This document shows positions 1 through 6,136 of a stretch of 20,066 nt of DNA, one piece after another (within the stretch, counting starts at the first letter, position 1; each line of letters starts with the position of its first letter). A program made the translations under genes and the position numbers. Below the pieces are notes generated by a model that worked only from the letters and a program-made list of their open reading frames with translations, did not search any database and was not told the DNA's origin. Origin of the DNA: JAAYJR01 sp964611525 (GTDB lineage Bacteria > Bacteroidota > Bacteroidia > Bacteroidales > Prolixibacteraceae); assembly GCA_964611525.1 (NCBI GenBank), contig CAZTAL010000037.1, positions 1-20,066 of the forward strand, written 5' to 3'.

Positions 1-35
1 AAAGTGATAAACTTGAACGACATAACATTTAATAA

Positions 36-102
36 ACAACTCGGTAACTTGATAGATAGGAGCTTCGAAATGCCCTACGTTTCTTATTGCCAAACGTTGT
101 GT
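36..102 (+). other. attC-like site ending the cassette left of the window
   Basis: ACAAC (36-40) pairs with GTTGT (96-100). GGTAA (43-47) pairs with TTGCC (87-91), with one T-G wobble. The interior GATAGG and CCCTAC segments extend the imperfect stem around a TTCG-containing loop. This R''-L''...L'-R' layout of about 67 nt, with AAC and GTT at the two ends, fits an integron attC site. The upstream cassette gene lies outside the window. The decisive support is that the ten bases from the GTT (96-105) recur in reverse complement at 1599-1608, closing the next cassette. Confidence 0.7.
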
Positions 103-149
103 ACAATTTTAAAAAGCAAACGATACTAACCAAAGAATAGCAAATTAAA

Positions 150-1034
150 ATGGCAAAAGACTTTAATAAAATCCTTGAATTGGTAAAAGACGAGAAGTTG
201 AGTAAAATAATGCCAGAATTAATACATTTTGCAACTGAGATAGGAAACGATGAATTAAAGCAATGGTTGCTACTCGAATACAATGGATATTACGGAGACA
301 ATAAAGCCACAAAAGATTCAACCGAGGTGCCAGAATATCGACAAGTCCCTGGACAATTTTTTGACTATTATAATCGCCCTCTAATAATTGAAGACCCAGA
401 TTTGTCTTTTATTAATTTTTTAAAATTGCGGAATACCGTAACCGAGCTAGAAAATTTTAAAGACAATAAATTTTATCAAATTAATGACCCTCAATTAAAC
501 AGTATTATAAATAAACACTTTAAGGTTAAAGTACATTACTTTTCATTTCATGGTTCTTCAGTTATTCCAATATTAGATAGTATCAGAAGTCATTTGTTGA
601 CCTTGTTGTTAAATTTAAAAGAATCAACAACAACTTTAGATGAAACATCTGAAAGTGTATCATTTCATCCTATAGTTGAGAAAGTAGCTGGAAAACTTTT
701 TAATGATGGACACTATCGCAATGCAATTTTAGATACGTTTATTGAGCTTGTTGATGTAGTAAAAACAAAATCGGGTAGATTTGATTTGGATGGGACTCCA
801 CTAATGCAAACTGTCTTTTCTCCTAAAAATCCAATACTTAAAATTTCAGAAAATATTGATGAACAACAAGGTTATATGTGGATGTTCAGTGGAGCAGTAA
901 TGGCAATTAGAAACAGTCATGCTCATAAAGTAATAAAACCAGAAACAAGACAAGAAACGATTGAATGGCTTGGTTTTGCTAGTGCGCTACTTAAAATACT
1001 TGATAAAGCAGAATTGATAAACAGCAAAAAATAA
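150..1034 (+). CDS. AbiTii/Ymh-type HEPN protein, putative abortive-infection RNase
   Basis: This 294-residue protein has two parts. Residues 8-50 resemble the AbiTii N-terminal domain (a lysine-rich helix followed by a DELKQWLLLEYNGY stretch). Residues 170-290 resemble the Ymh family (TIGR02391): HPIVEKVAGKLFNDGHYRNA, then DLDGTPLM, then an RNSHAH motif. R254-N-S-H-A-H259 fits the R-x4-6-H signature of HEPN ribonucleases. Members with this layout are common in defence islands and probably cleave RNA on infection; that role is inferred. No membrane segment or signal peptide is visible. The gene is first in its cassette, 54 nt after the cassette start. A second HEPN-motif gene follows 7 nt downstream, so the two are very probably co-transcribed. 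No strong promoter of its own was seen; transcription may come from upstream in the array. Confidence 0.75.
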   Translation: MAKDFNKILELVKDEKLSKIMPELIHFATEIGNDELKQWLLLEYNGYYGDNKATKDSTEVPEYRQVPGQFFDYYNRPLIIEDPDLSFINFLKLRNTVTELENFKDNKFYQINDPQLNSIINKHFKVKVHYFSFHGSSVIPILDSIRSHLLTLLLNLKESTTTLDETSESVSFHPIVEKVAGKLFNDGHYRNAILDTFIELVDVVKTKSGRFDLDGTPLMQTVFSPKNPILKISENIDEQQGYMWMFSGAVMAIRNSHAHKVIKPETRQETIEWLGFASALLKILDKAELINSKK

Positions 1035-1041
1035 ATACCAA

Positions 1042-1593
1042 ATGAGACCTGTAACAAAAGAGTTTATTGAAAATTGGGAATTAAAATTATCACAAATCAA
1101 AAATGATAATGACCAGTTAAAAGAATTGTATGATAAATTCACAACGTTATTTACAATTTTCAACAGGTATTACAACGAGGCTTTTTATCAATTTAAAGAG
1201 GATAAAAAACTTACTAAAAGTCGATATTCTGATTTTGAGAAAGCAACAACCATCGTACAAGAATTTTTAAGCGTAGATTCATTAATCAACAGTTTCAATA
1301 AGAATCAAAAAGAAATTGATGATTTATGCATGCTAATTGAAAATAAAATATTTCACATAAACTTGGCTGATGGAGAGCCAAGTGAAGAAACAGACATGCA
1401 ACTTCTTGAGAACCTTAAAAGCCTTACGCCTGAAGTGAAATGCAAGGCAGTACTAAGTGCAATTTATAATGTTCGTTGTAATATTGTTCACGGTTACAAA
1501 GACTTTCAAGAATATCAAAGATTAATTGTTGAACCACTAATTAAGTTATTAGAATCTGTAATTGAGTTGCTAAAAAAGAAATTTGAAGAATAA
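1042..1593 (+). CDS. HEPN-motif protein, partner of the AbiTii/Ymh gene
   Basis: This is a 183-residue, strongly helical, charged protein. I do not recognise the family as a whole. Near the C-terminus, R145-C-N-I-V-H150-G lies in a helix (YNVRCNIVHGYKDF). This fits the R-x4-H-G core of HEPN/ApeA-like/MAE_28990-type domains, where the Arg and His form the RNase centre. The gene starts 7 nt after the AbiTii/Ymh gene and ends 5 nt before the cassette's R'' sequence, so the two genes fill one cassette. It could be a second RNase subunit, a regulator or a sensor. No membrane segment or coiled coil is obvious. The HEPN call rests on the motif and helical character only. Confidence 0.6.
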   Translation: MRPVTKEFIENWELKLSQIKNDNDQLKELYDKFTTLFTIFNRYYNEAFYQFKEDKKLTKSRYSDFEKATTIVQEFLSVDSLINSFNKNQKEIDDLCMLIENKIFHINLADGEPSEETDMQLLENLKSLTPEVKCKAVLSAIYNVRCNIVHGYKDFQEYQRLIVEPLIKLLESVIELLKKKFEE

Positions 1594-1598
1594 AAAAC

Positions 1599-1733
1599 TG
1601 TACACAACAAAGTACATAGTGCAGGGCGGGGCTTGGTGGTACGCCAACTGCAGATTCTCGTTTCGCATTTCCGTGTCCTTCGGACAGGAACGCGCTCCGA
1701 AATCCGCTCCGCAACATGTACCAACCGTTAGCC
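1599..1733 (+). other. attC site closing cassette 1
   Basis: R'' is TGTACACAAC (1599-1608), an exact reverse complement of GTTGTGTACA at the start of the same cassette (96-105). L'' GTACAT (1612-1617) pairs with L' ATGTAC (1716-1721). R' is GTTAGCC (1727-1733), which also begins the next cassette. The interior is a long, GC-rich, imperfect stem that stands out from the AT-rich genes. Total length, about 130 nt, is within the attC range. Confidence 0.8.
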
Positions 1734-1738
1734 TTAAT

Positions 1739-1768
1739 TTTGAAATTCGACAAAATGTTGTAACTTTG
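1739..1768 (+). promoter_or_regulatory. Bacteroidota promoter for mazEF
   Basis: TTTG (1739-1742), an 18-nt spacer and TAACTTTG (1761-1768) match the Bacteroidota sigma-ABfr consensus (TTTG at -33, TAnnTTTG at -7). It sits inside cassette 2, six bases after the R' core and 25 nt before the mazE ATG. The toxin-antitoxin cassette therefore carries its own promoter, as is usual for such cassettes. Confidence 0.7.
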
Positions 1769-1793
1769 TAATTACAAATTTAAAAATTCAATT

Positions 1794-2039
1794 ATGGAAA
1801 TTTCAGTTATAAAAATCGGAAATTCAAAGGGGATTAGGCTGAGCAAAACTCTGCTTGACAGGTACAACATCAAAGACAGTGTTGATTTAATAATGGATAA
1901 AGGACAGATTATATTAAAACCAATTTCAAAACCAAGAAAAGGTTGGGAAAAAGCTTTTGAAAAAATGGCTAAAAATGGAGATGACAATTTATTGATTGAC
2001 GATGTGTTTGACGATGAAAATCTGGAAGAATGGAAATAA
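1794..2039 (+). CDS. mazE: MazE-type antitoxin (AbrB/SpoVT DNA-binding fold)
   Basis: This 81-residue protein starts with the swapped-hairpin signature of MazE/AbrB proteins (EISVIKIGNSKGIRLSKTLL, residues 2-21), which binds the operon promoter. The acidic C-terminal tail (about residues 65-81, rich in D and E) is the part that in MazE wraps around and inhibits MazF. Length is typical. The stop overlaps the downstream toxin start by ten bases (2030-2039), so translation is coupled. The family normally represses its own promoter, and a promoter is visible just upstream. The pair is the sole content of cassette 2. Confidence 0.9.
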   Translation: MEISVIKIGNSKGIRLSKTLLDRYNIKDSVDLIMDKGQIILKPISKPRKGWEKAFEKMAKNGDDNLLIDDVFDDENLEEWK

Positions 2040-2353
2040 AACAATATCAAATCATTTTAGTCAATCTCGACCCGACAATTGGGAGTGAAATCAAAAAAAC
2101 CAGACCTTGTGTGGTGATTTCTCCAAATGAGATGAATAAATATTTACGGACAGTTGTAATTGCTCCAATGACAACAAGTTCCAAAAAATATCCGACAAGG
2201 GTAAAAGTTAAACATGACAACAAAACCGGCTGGATTATTTTAGACCAAATCAGGACAATTGACAGACAAAGAATAATAAAATTTTTTGGAGAACTACAAG
2301 ATTCTGAAATTCAGGAATTAAAATCGGTTATAAAAGAAACTTATATTGACTGA
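2030..2353 (+). CDS. mazF: MazF-type endoribonuclease toxin
   Basis: This 107-residue protein of the PemK/MazF family is a sequence-specific mRNA interferase. The N-terminal strand (IILVNLDPTIGSEIKKTRP) contains the family's L-x-P-T-x-G-S-E-x-x-K-x-R-P pattern. R25 and T48 keep the 23-residue spacing of the catalytic Arg29 and Thr52 of E. coli MazF. The KYPTRV and LDQIRTIDRQRI segments complete the fold. It appears intact. The start overlaps the antitoxin gene in another frame. Such pairs in cassette arrays are usually thought to stabilise the array against loss and may also serve in phage defence. The cleavage sequence cannot be predicted from this. Confidence 0.92.
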   Translation: MEIKQYQIILVNLDPTIGSEIKKTRPCVVISPNEMNKYLRTVVIAPMTTSSKKYPTRVKVKHDNKTGWIILDQIRTIDRQRIIKFFGELQDSEIQELKSVIKETYID

Positions 2354-2367
2354 AGAAGAAAAAAACT

Positions 2368-2456
2368 AAGGCTAATCGAGTAGCCCGCCCCGCCAGCAAA
2401 CGCTGACAGGGAGAGGAGAGATAGGGAAATAATCCCTATCTTCCTACTCGATTATA
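2368..2456 (+). other. Degenerate attC-like stem closing cassette 2
   Basis: AAGGCTAAT (2368-2376) matches the reverse complement of the cassette start GTTAGCCTT (1727-1735) in 8 of 9 positions, but the invariant AAC is AAT. TAATCGAGTAG (2373-2383) and CTACTCGATTA (2444-2454) form a perfect 11-bp stem, so the opposite core is ATT rather than GTT. The interior holds another perfect hairpin, GATAGGGA (2420-2427) with TCCCTATC (2433-2440) around a 5-nt loop. Both core triplets have changed in a matched way, so it may be inactive. Confidence 0.6.
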
Positions 2457-2571
2457 GTGCATTTGGCGGATAGTGTTAATATCGAGGGTGTTACATCTAA
2501 TAAACTTTGTAGCGGTTTGACAGGTTTGTGCTTCGAATCGCCAAACGACACCATACACGTAACCGTTACCG
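2453..2571 (+). other. attC-like stem abutting cassette 3
   Basis: TATAGTG (2453-2459) pairs with CACCATA (2549-2555) with one mismatch. TTTGGCG (2462-2468) pairs exactly with CGCCAAA (2539-2545). The right end reads GTTACCGG (2565-2572), the core that opens cassette 3. No gene lies between this stem and the preceding one, so this is either half of one composite site of about 200 nt or the remnant of a cassette that lost its gene. Confidence 0.5.
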
Positions 2572-2623
2572 GTTATTGTTAAAAAGAGACATTGCCAATA
2601 AGTAGTATTGAAAACTAAAATAT

Positions 2624-2631
2624 TAAATTTG
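2624..2631 (+). promoter_or_regulatory. Possible -7 box upstream of the DUF1016 nuclease
   Basis: TAAATTTG matches TAnnTTTG and lies 20 nt before the ATG. No TTTG at the normal spacing upstream was found; the nearest ATTG (2607-2610) is too close. A weak call. Confidence 0.35.
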
Positions 2632-2651
2632 TGTAACAGAATTTACTCCAA

Positions 2652-3659
2652 ATGAAAGAAATCAGACATAATTCTGAAAATCTATATTATAAAGTTGCAA
2701 AGTTATTAAAACAGGCACAAAGCAGTGTTGTCCAAACTATTAATAAAACAATGGTTTTGACCTATTTTGAGATAGGGAGAATGATTGTAGAAGAAGAACA
2801 AAAAGGAAAAAATAGAGCAGAATATGGACAACAACTAATCAACGAACTTTCAAACAGACTTTCGACTGAATTTGGCAAAGGATTCTCTCCGACAAATATT
2901 AAACAAATGCGGAGCTTTTTCCTGATTTATTCAAAAGGTCAGACAGTGTCTGACGAATTTAATTTAAGCTGGTCACATTATTTAAAATTAATGAGGATTA
3001 AGGATGAAAATGAACGTCGGTTTTACGAAATCGAAACTTATAAAAATAACTGGAGCCTGCGGGAACTTCAAAGGCAGTATGACAGTGCATTATATACAAG
3101 ACTGGCTTTAAGTCGTGATAAAAAGAAAGTCATTGAATTGTCAGAGCAAGGTTTAATTATAGAAAAACCCAAAGATGCCATAAAAGATCCTTATGTTTTA
3201 GAATTTATTGGATTGCCGGAACATCCTTCTTATTCTGAAAGTGATTTAGAACAAAAATTAATAAATAAACTTGAACATTTCCTACTTGAATTAGGGACAG
3301 GCTTCACTTTTGTTGCAAGACAGAAAAGAATAACATTTGATGAAAAGCATTTCAGGATAGATTTGGTTTTTTATAATCGTATTTTGAAATGTTTTGTTTT
3401 GATTGATTTAAAAATTGGAGAGCTAAAACATCAGGACATTGGACAAATGCAGATGTATGTAAACTATTATGACAGAGAAATAAAACTTAATGACGAAAAT
3501 CTAACTATTGGTTTGATACTTTGCCAAAATAAAAGTGAAGCAGTTGTAGAATACACCTTACCCGAAAAAAATCAACAGATTTTTGCCAGCAAATATCAAA
3601 CAGTATTACCAAGTAAAGAAAGGCTGAAACAATTAATAGAAAATAAGGACGAAGAATGA
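2652..3659 (+). CDS. YhcG/DUF1016 family PD-(D/E)XK nuclease
   Basis: This 335-residue protein has the two-part layout of the DUF1016 (YhcG, PDDEXK nuclease) family. Residues 8-160 form the helical N-terminal domain, with the typical TYFEIGRMIVEEEQKGKNRAEYG and FSPTNIKQMRSFF segments. Residues 195-335 form the nuclease domain: D237 in FRIDLVFYNR, D252-L-K254 in FVLIDLKIGE, and Q265-x3-Y269 in GQMQMYVNYYD. The acidic residue before LK is Asp rather than the more common Glu. Family members are frequent passengers of restriction-modification loci, cassettes and defence islands; the exact DNA target is unknown. It is the only gene in cassette 3, and its stop lies 7 nt before the cassette's R'' sequence. 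It appears intact. Confidence 0.85.
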   Translation: MKEIRHNSENLYYKVAKLLKQAQSSVVQTINKTMVLTYFEIGRMIVEEEQKGKNRAEYGQQLINELSNRLSTEFGKGFSPTNIKQMRSFFLIYSKGQTVSDEFNLSWSHYLKLMRIKDENERRFYEIETYKNNWSLRELQRQYDSALYTRLALSRDKKKVIELSEQGLIIEKPKDAIKDPYVLEFIGLPEHPSYSESDLEQKLINKLEHFLLELGTGFTFVARQKRITFDEKHFRIDLVFYNRILKCFVLIDLKIGELKHQDIGQMQMYVNYYDREIKLNDENLTIGLILCQNKSEAVVEYTLPEKNQQIFASKYQTVLPSKERLKQLIENKDEE

Positions 3660-3666
3660 AAATAGA

Positions 3667-3805
3667 CAATAAACCGGTAACAATGTGCAAAAATAATAGC
3701 TTGGAAGGTAGTAAATTAAAGGCTTTTAGCCCGCTTAAGCTTTCGTATATTTTGATTGAAAAGTAATACGCTACCGGCTACTATTCTTGCACTAAACCGT
3801 TGGCG
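3667..3805 (+). other. attC site closing cassette 3
   Basis: R'' CAATAAACCGGTAAC (3667-3681) is the reverse complement of the cassette start GTTACCGGTTATTG (2565-2578) except for one inserted A. L'' runs from GTGCAA (3685-3690) to TAGC (3697-3700). L' runs from GGCTA (3776-3780) to TTGCAC (3787-3792), pairing 14 of 16 positions. The core GTTGGCG (3799-3805) opens cassette 4. The interior loop is about 75 nt and unstructured by eye. This is one of the clearest attC sites in the window. Confidence 0.8.
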
Positions 3806-4015
3806 TTCATTCCCCACATTAGAATAACCAATTAATTTCTCAAGCTAAAAAATAAAATGGGGATAGAAATTTAAATAAAAATGATAGATTTGAATAAAAT
3901 ATAAACACTTGATTATCAATAATAAAATTTGACGTTAGTCAGAATTGTAAAAAACGACCAGAATGGAAGAAATCTACCAAATAATAATAGAATATAAGAA
4001 TCTACACCCATTGCA
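3806..4015 (+). other. Leader of cassette 4 with a short upstream ORF
   Basis: The stretch from the cassette core to the large nuclease gene is AT-rich. It holds an inverted pair (ATTCCCCA near 3809, TGGGGAT near 3858) and a possible -7 box, TAGATTTG (3885-3892), without a matching -33 box. From ATG 3963 an 18-codon ORF (MEEIYQIIIEYKNLHPLH) runs to TGA 4017-4019, overlapping the TTG start of the next gene as TTGA. It is either a coupled leader peptide or the true N-terminus of the next protein, separated by a 1-nt frameshift. Confidence 0.45.
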
Positions 4016-5854
4016 TTGAGATTTTGGACAGGAATTGCGCTGACATTAGTCATAATAGGTTTGATAATTATGTTTTTAAGAAAACGAAGGAAAAGTGACA
4101 GACCATGGACAAGTACCAACAATTCGGGAAACCAAGCTGAAACACCAAAAACAAGTCAAATATCAATCGACAAATCTAAAAAAGGAAAATCAAGTTCAGA
4201 TAAAACTTTCAAAACGAACCAGAAAGAATACGTTTCTATTCCAAAAGATAAAAAATCACAAATAGAAGTTAAAGAGTCAACTGCTACATATCAACCTCCA
4301 GTAAAAGAAAAACCAAAGCCTAAACCTGAAATTGAAGTTTCACGACAAAAACCCAAACGAAAGGAAGACTTACCACAAGCGAAAGTCGAGACAGAGAAGT
4401 CTAAAAATGAGATACTTAAAGTAAATTATACTTCATTTAAAGAAGAGCAAACAAATACTTATCCAGTTTTCCGATATCCCAAACAAAATACAGTAGTCAG
4501 GTCATATAGAGTTGGTACTACTAAACGCAGGGGATTCAAAGAAGAAGCATTTCAAAGTGCGATTGAAGAAGTTTTTGGCAATCATTTCATCGTTTCAGGA
4601 GAACTAAGAATAAATACAGGGAAGGAAACAAGACCTTTTGAGCCTGATATTGCAATGATTGATAAAAAAAATAGTAGTCTCCGAATTAATATTGAAATTG
4701 ATGAGCCGTATGCCGGAATAACAAGACAACCAACCCACTGTAAAGGTGATGACACTATGCGAGACATCTATTTTGTCGATAGGGGTTGGATTGTTATTAG
4801 ATTTTCAGAGTATCAAGTACATATTTTTGAAAATGAGTGCTTACGATTCATATCTGATGTAATTAAAGCGGTTTCTCCAACATTTAGAACGCCTTCAATA
4901 TTAACGAATTCCGTTGTAGTAGATAATGAAAAATTTTGGGACACTGTTCAGGCTCAGAAATGGGAAAAGGCAAAATATCGGGAAGAATATTTAGATCACG
5001 AATTTATCAGAATTGAAGAGCAGAAAGAAACAATTGAGCGTGACTTTAATGAACAAGAACATGATGAAGAAAAATTGGTAAAGCCAACTTTGATTGGCAT
5101 TGTTGATAAAACACCTTCAAATGGATTTAATTTAATTAACTCGCATCCAAGAGATAAAAGAATTGAGTTTTATCCAGAACCTCATATCTATACCATTGAC
5201 AAAACTCCTGCCCCATCTGCAAGTACAGTAATTTCTAAGTTTTTTCCTGAATTTGACTCCTATGGTAAAGCTTCTTCTTTAAGCCCAAGCAATCCACTAT
5301 ATGGTTTATCAGTAGAAGAAATAGTTGAGACGTGGAACTCACGTGGAATGGAAGCAGCTAATAAAGGTACTTTTCTGCACGAACAAATAGAGAAATATTA
5401 TTTGAGTGAAAATTATGAAAGGACTGAGGAATTTCACCTTTTCGAGCAATTCGTTTCTGACCACAGAGATGTCAAGCCATATAGAAGTGAATGTCGAGTT
5501 TTTGATGAAGAACATCATATTGCAGGTACTATCGACTTAATTTCAAAAAATGGTGCAGGCTATGACATATACGATTGGAAAAGAAGTAAAAAGGTTGTTG
5601 ATACATACAGTGGTGAACCGATAACAAATAATACTTGGGGAAATGTTGGCGTTGGCCAACTTAATGATATTGACGACACCAGCTACAATCGTTATTGCCT
5701 TCAACAAAGTCTGTACAGGTACATATTAGAAAAGAATTATAATATGAAAATCTCCAGAATGTTCTTAGTCGTTTTGTATCCTGGCAATGATAGATATTAC
5801 AAAGTTGAAGTACCATATCTAAAAGACAAAGCCGAATACATTTTAGGACTATAA
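4016..5854 (+). CDS. Membrane-anchored protein with two PD-(D/E)XK nuclease domains
   Basis: From a TTG start this 612-residue protein begins with one transmembrane helix (residues 5-21, then RKRRK, favouring a cytoplasmic body). A disordered linker rich in K, P and S follows (about 30-160). Domain 1 (170-285) looks like a DUF559/Vsr-type PD-(D/E)XK fold: FEPD211, then E227-I-D229 in INIEIDEPYAG, then GWIVIRFSE. Domain 2 (385-612) looks like a RecB/Cas4/phage-exonuclease nuclease: HIYTIDKTPAPSASTVI, GTFLH455E, GTID507LI, D520-W-K522, and Q563-x3-Y567 in LQQSLYRY. It should be an inner-membrane-tethered DNA-cutting protein. I do not recognise a named system with this layout. It is the only large gene of cassette 4 and ends 10 nt before the cassette's R'' sequence. 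The TTG start overlaps the upstream short ORF, so the N-terminus may be longer. Confidence 0.7.
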   Translation: MRFWTGIALTLVIIGLIIMFLRKRRKSDRPWTSTNNSGNQAETPKTSQISIDKSKKGKSSSDKTFKTNQKEYVSIPKDKKSQIEVKESTATYQPPVKEKPKPKPEIEVSRQKPKRKEDLPQAKVETEKSKNEILKVNYTSFKEEQTNTYPVFRYPKQNTVVRSYRVGTTKRRGFKEEAFQSAIEEVFGNHFIVSGELRINTGKETRPFEPDIAMIDKKNSSLRINIEIDEPYAGITRQPTHCKGDDTMRDIYFVDRGWIVIRFSEYQVHIFENECLRFISDVIKAVSPTFRTPSILTNSVVVDNEKFWDTVQAQKWEKAKYREEYLDHEFIRIEEQKETIERDFNEQEHDEEKLVKPTLIGIVDKTPSNGFNLINSHPRDKRIEFYPEPHIYTIDKTPAPSASTVISKFFPEFDSYGKASSLSPSNPLYGLSVEEIVETWNSRGMEAANKGTFLHEQIEKYYLSENYERTEEFHLFEQFVSDHRDVKPYRSECRVFDEEHHIAGTIDLISKNGAGYDIYDWKRSKKVVDTYSGEPITNNTWGNVGVGQLNDIDDTSYNRYCLQQSLYRYILEKNYNMKISRMFLVVLYPGNDRYYKVEVPYLKDKAEYILGL

Positions 5855-5864
5855 AAAACAACAA

Positions 5865-5998
5865 AACGCCAACAATTTAGGAATTAAAGTAAAGTTGAAC
5901 CATGAGAAAGAAAAGGTAAATGAAAAATAGTGATGCGGGTTTTAAATAATTAATATTTGAGATTGATTTGACAAAGTGCTTTGCCTGAATTTATTTCA
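5865..5998 (+). other. Degenerate attC closing cassette 4
   Basis: R'' AACGCCAAC (5865-5873) is an exact reverse complement of the cassette start GTTGGCGTT (3799-3807). L'' AATTTAGG (5874-5881) pairs with CCTGAATT (5984-5991) with one T-G wobble, and an AAAG just inside pairs with CTTT (5979-5982). No GTT core follows where R' is expected; the sequence reads ACGGGGTAAACC. The right half is therefore degenerate, and this may mark the end of the recognisable array. Confidence 0.55.
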
Positions 5999-6085
5999 CG
6001 GGGTAAACCTGTGTAATTTTACATCTAAAATTTATCGTTTTTTAAGAAGTCTTAATGTCGTTAATAACTTACAAAAAAAATATAA

Positions 6086-6114
6086 TTTCCTCTTATTGAT
6101 TATGGTTATATTTG
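6086..6114 (+). promoter_or_regulatory. Probable promoter of the restriction-modification operon
   Basis: TATATTTG (6107-6114) is a full TAnnTTTG -7 match, 22 nt before the ATG at 6137. The -33 element is the near-match TTTC (6086-6089) at a 17-nt spacing. The R-M genes therefore seem to carry their own promoter. Confidence 0.5.
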
Positions 6115-6136
6115 CTTCAATAAAATCTGTTTCGTG

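Noticed and set aside
1515..1771. Open frames on both strands across the GC-rich stretch between cassette 1 and mazE
   Set aside because: They lie over the attC stem; the inverted-repeat structure explains the composition, and none resembles a protein.
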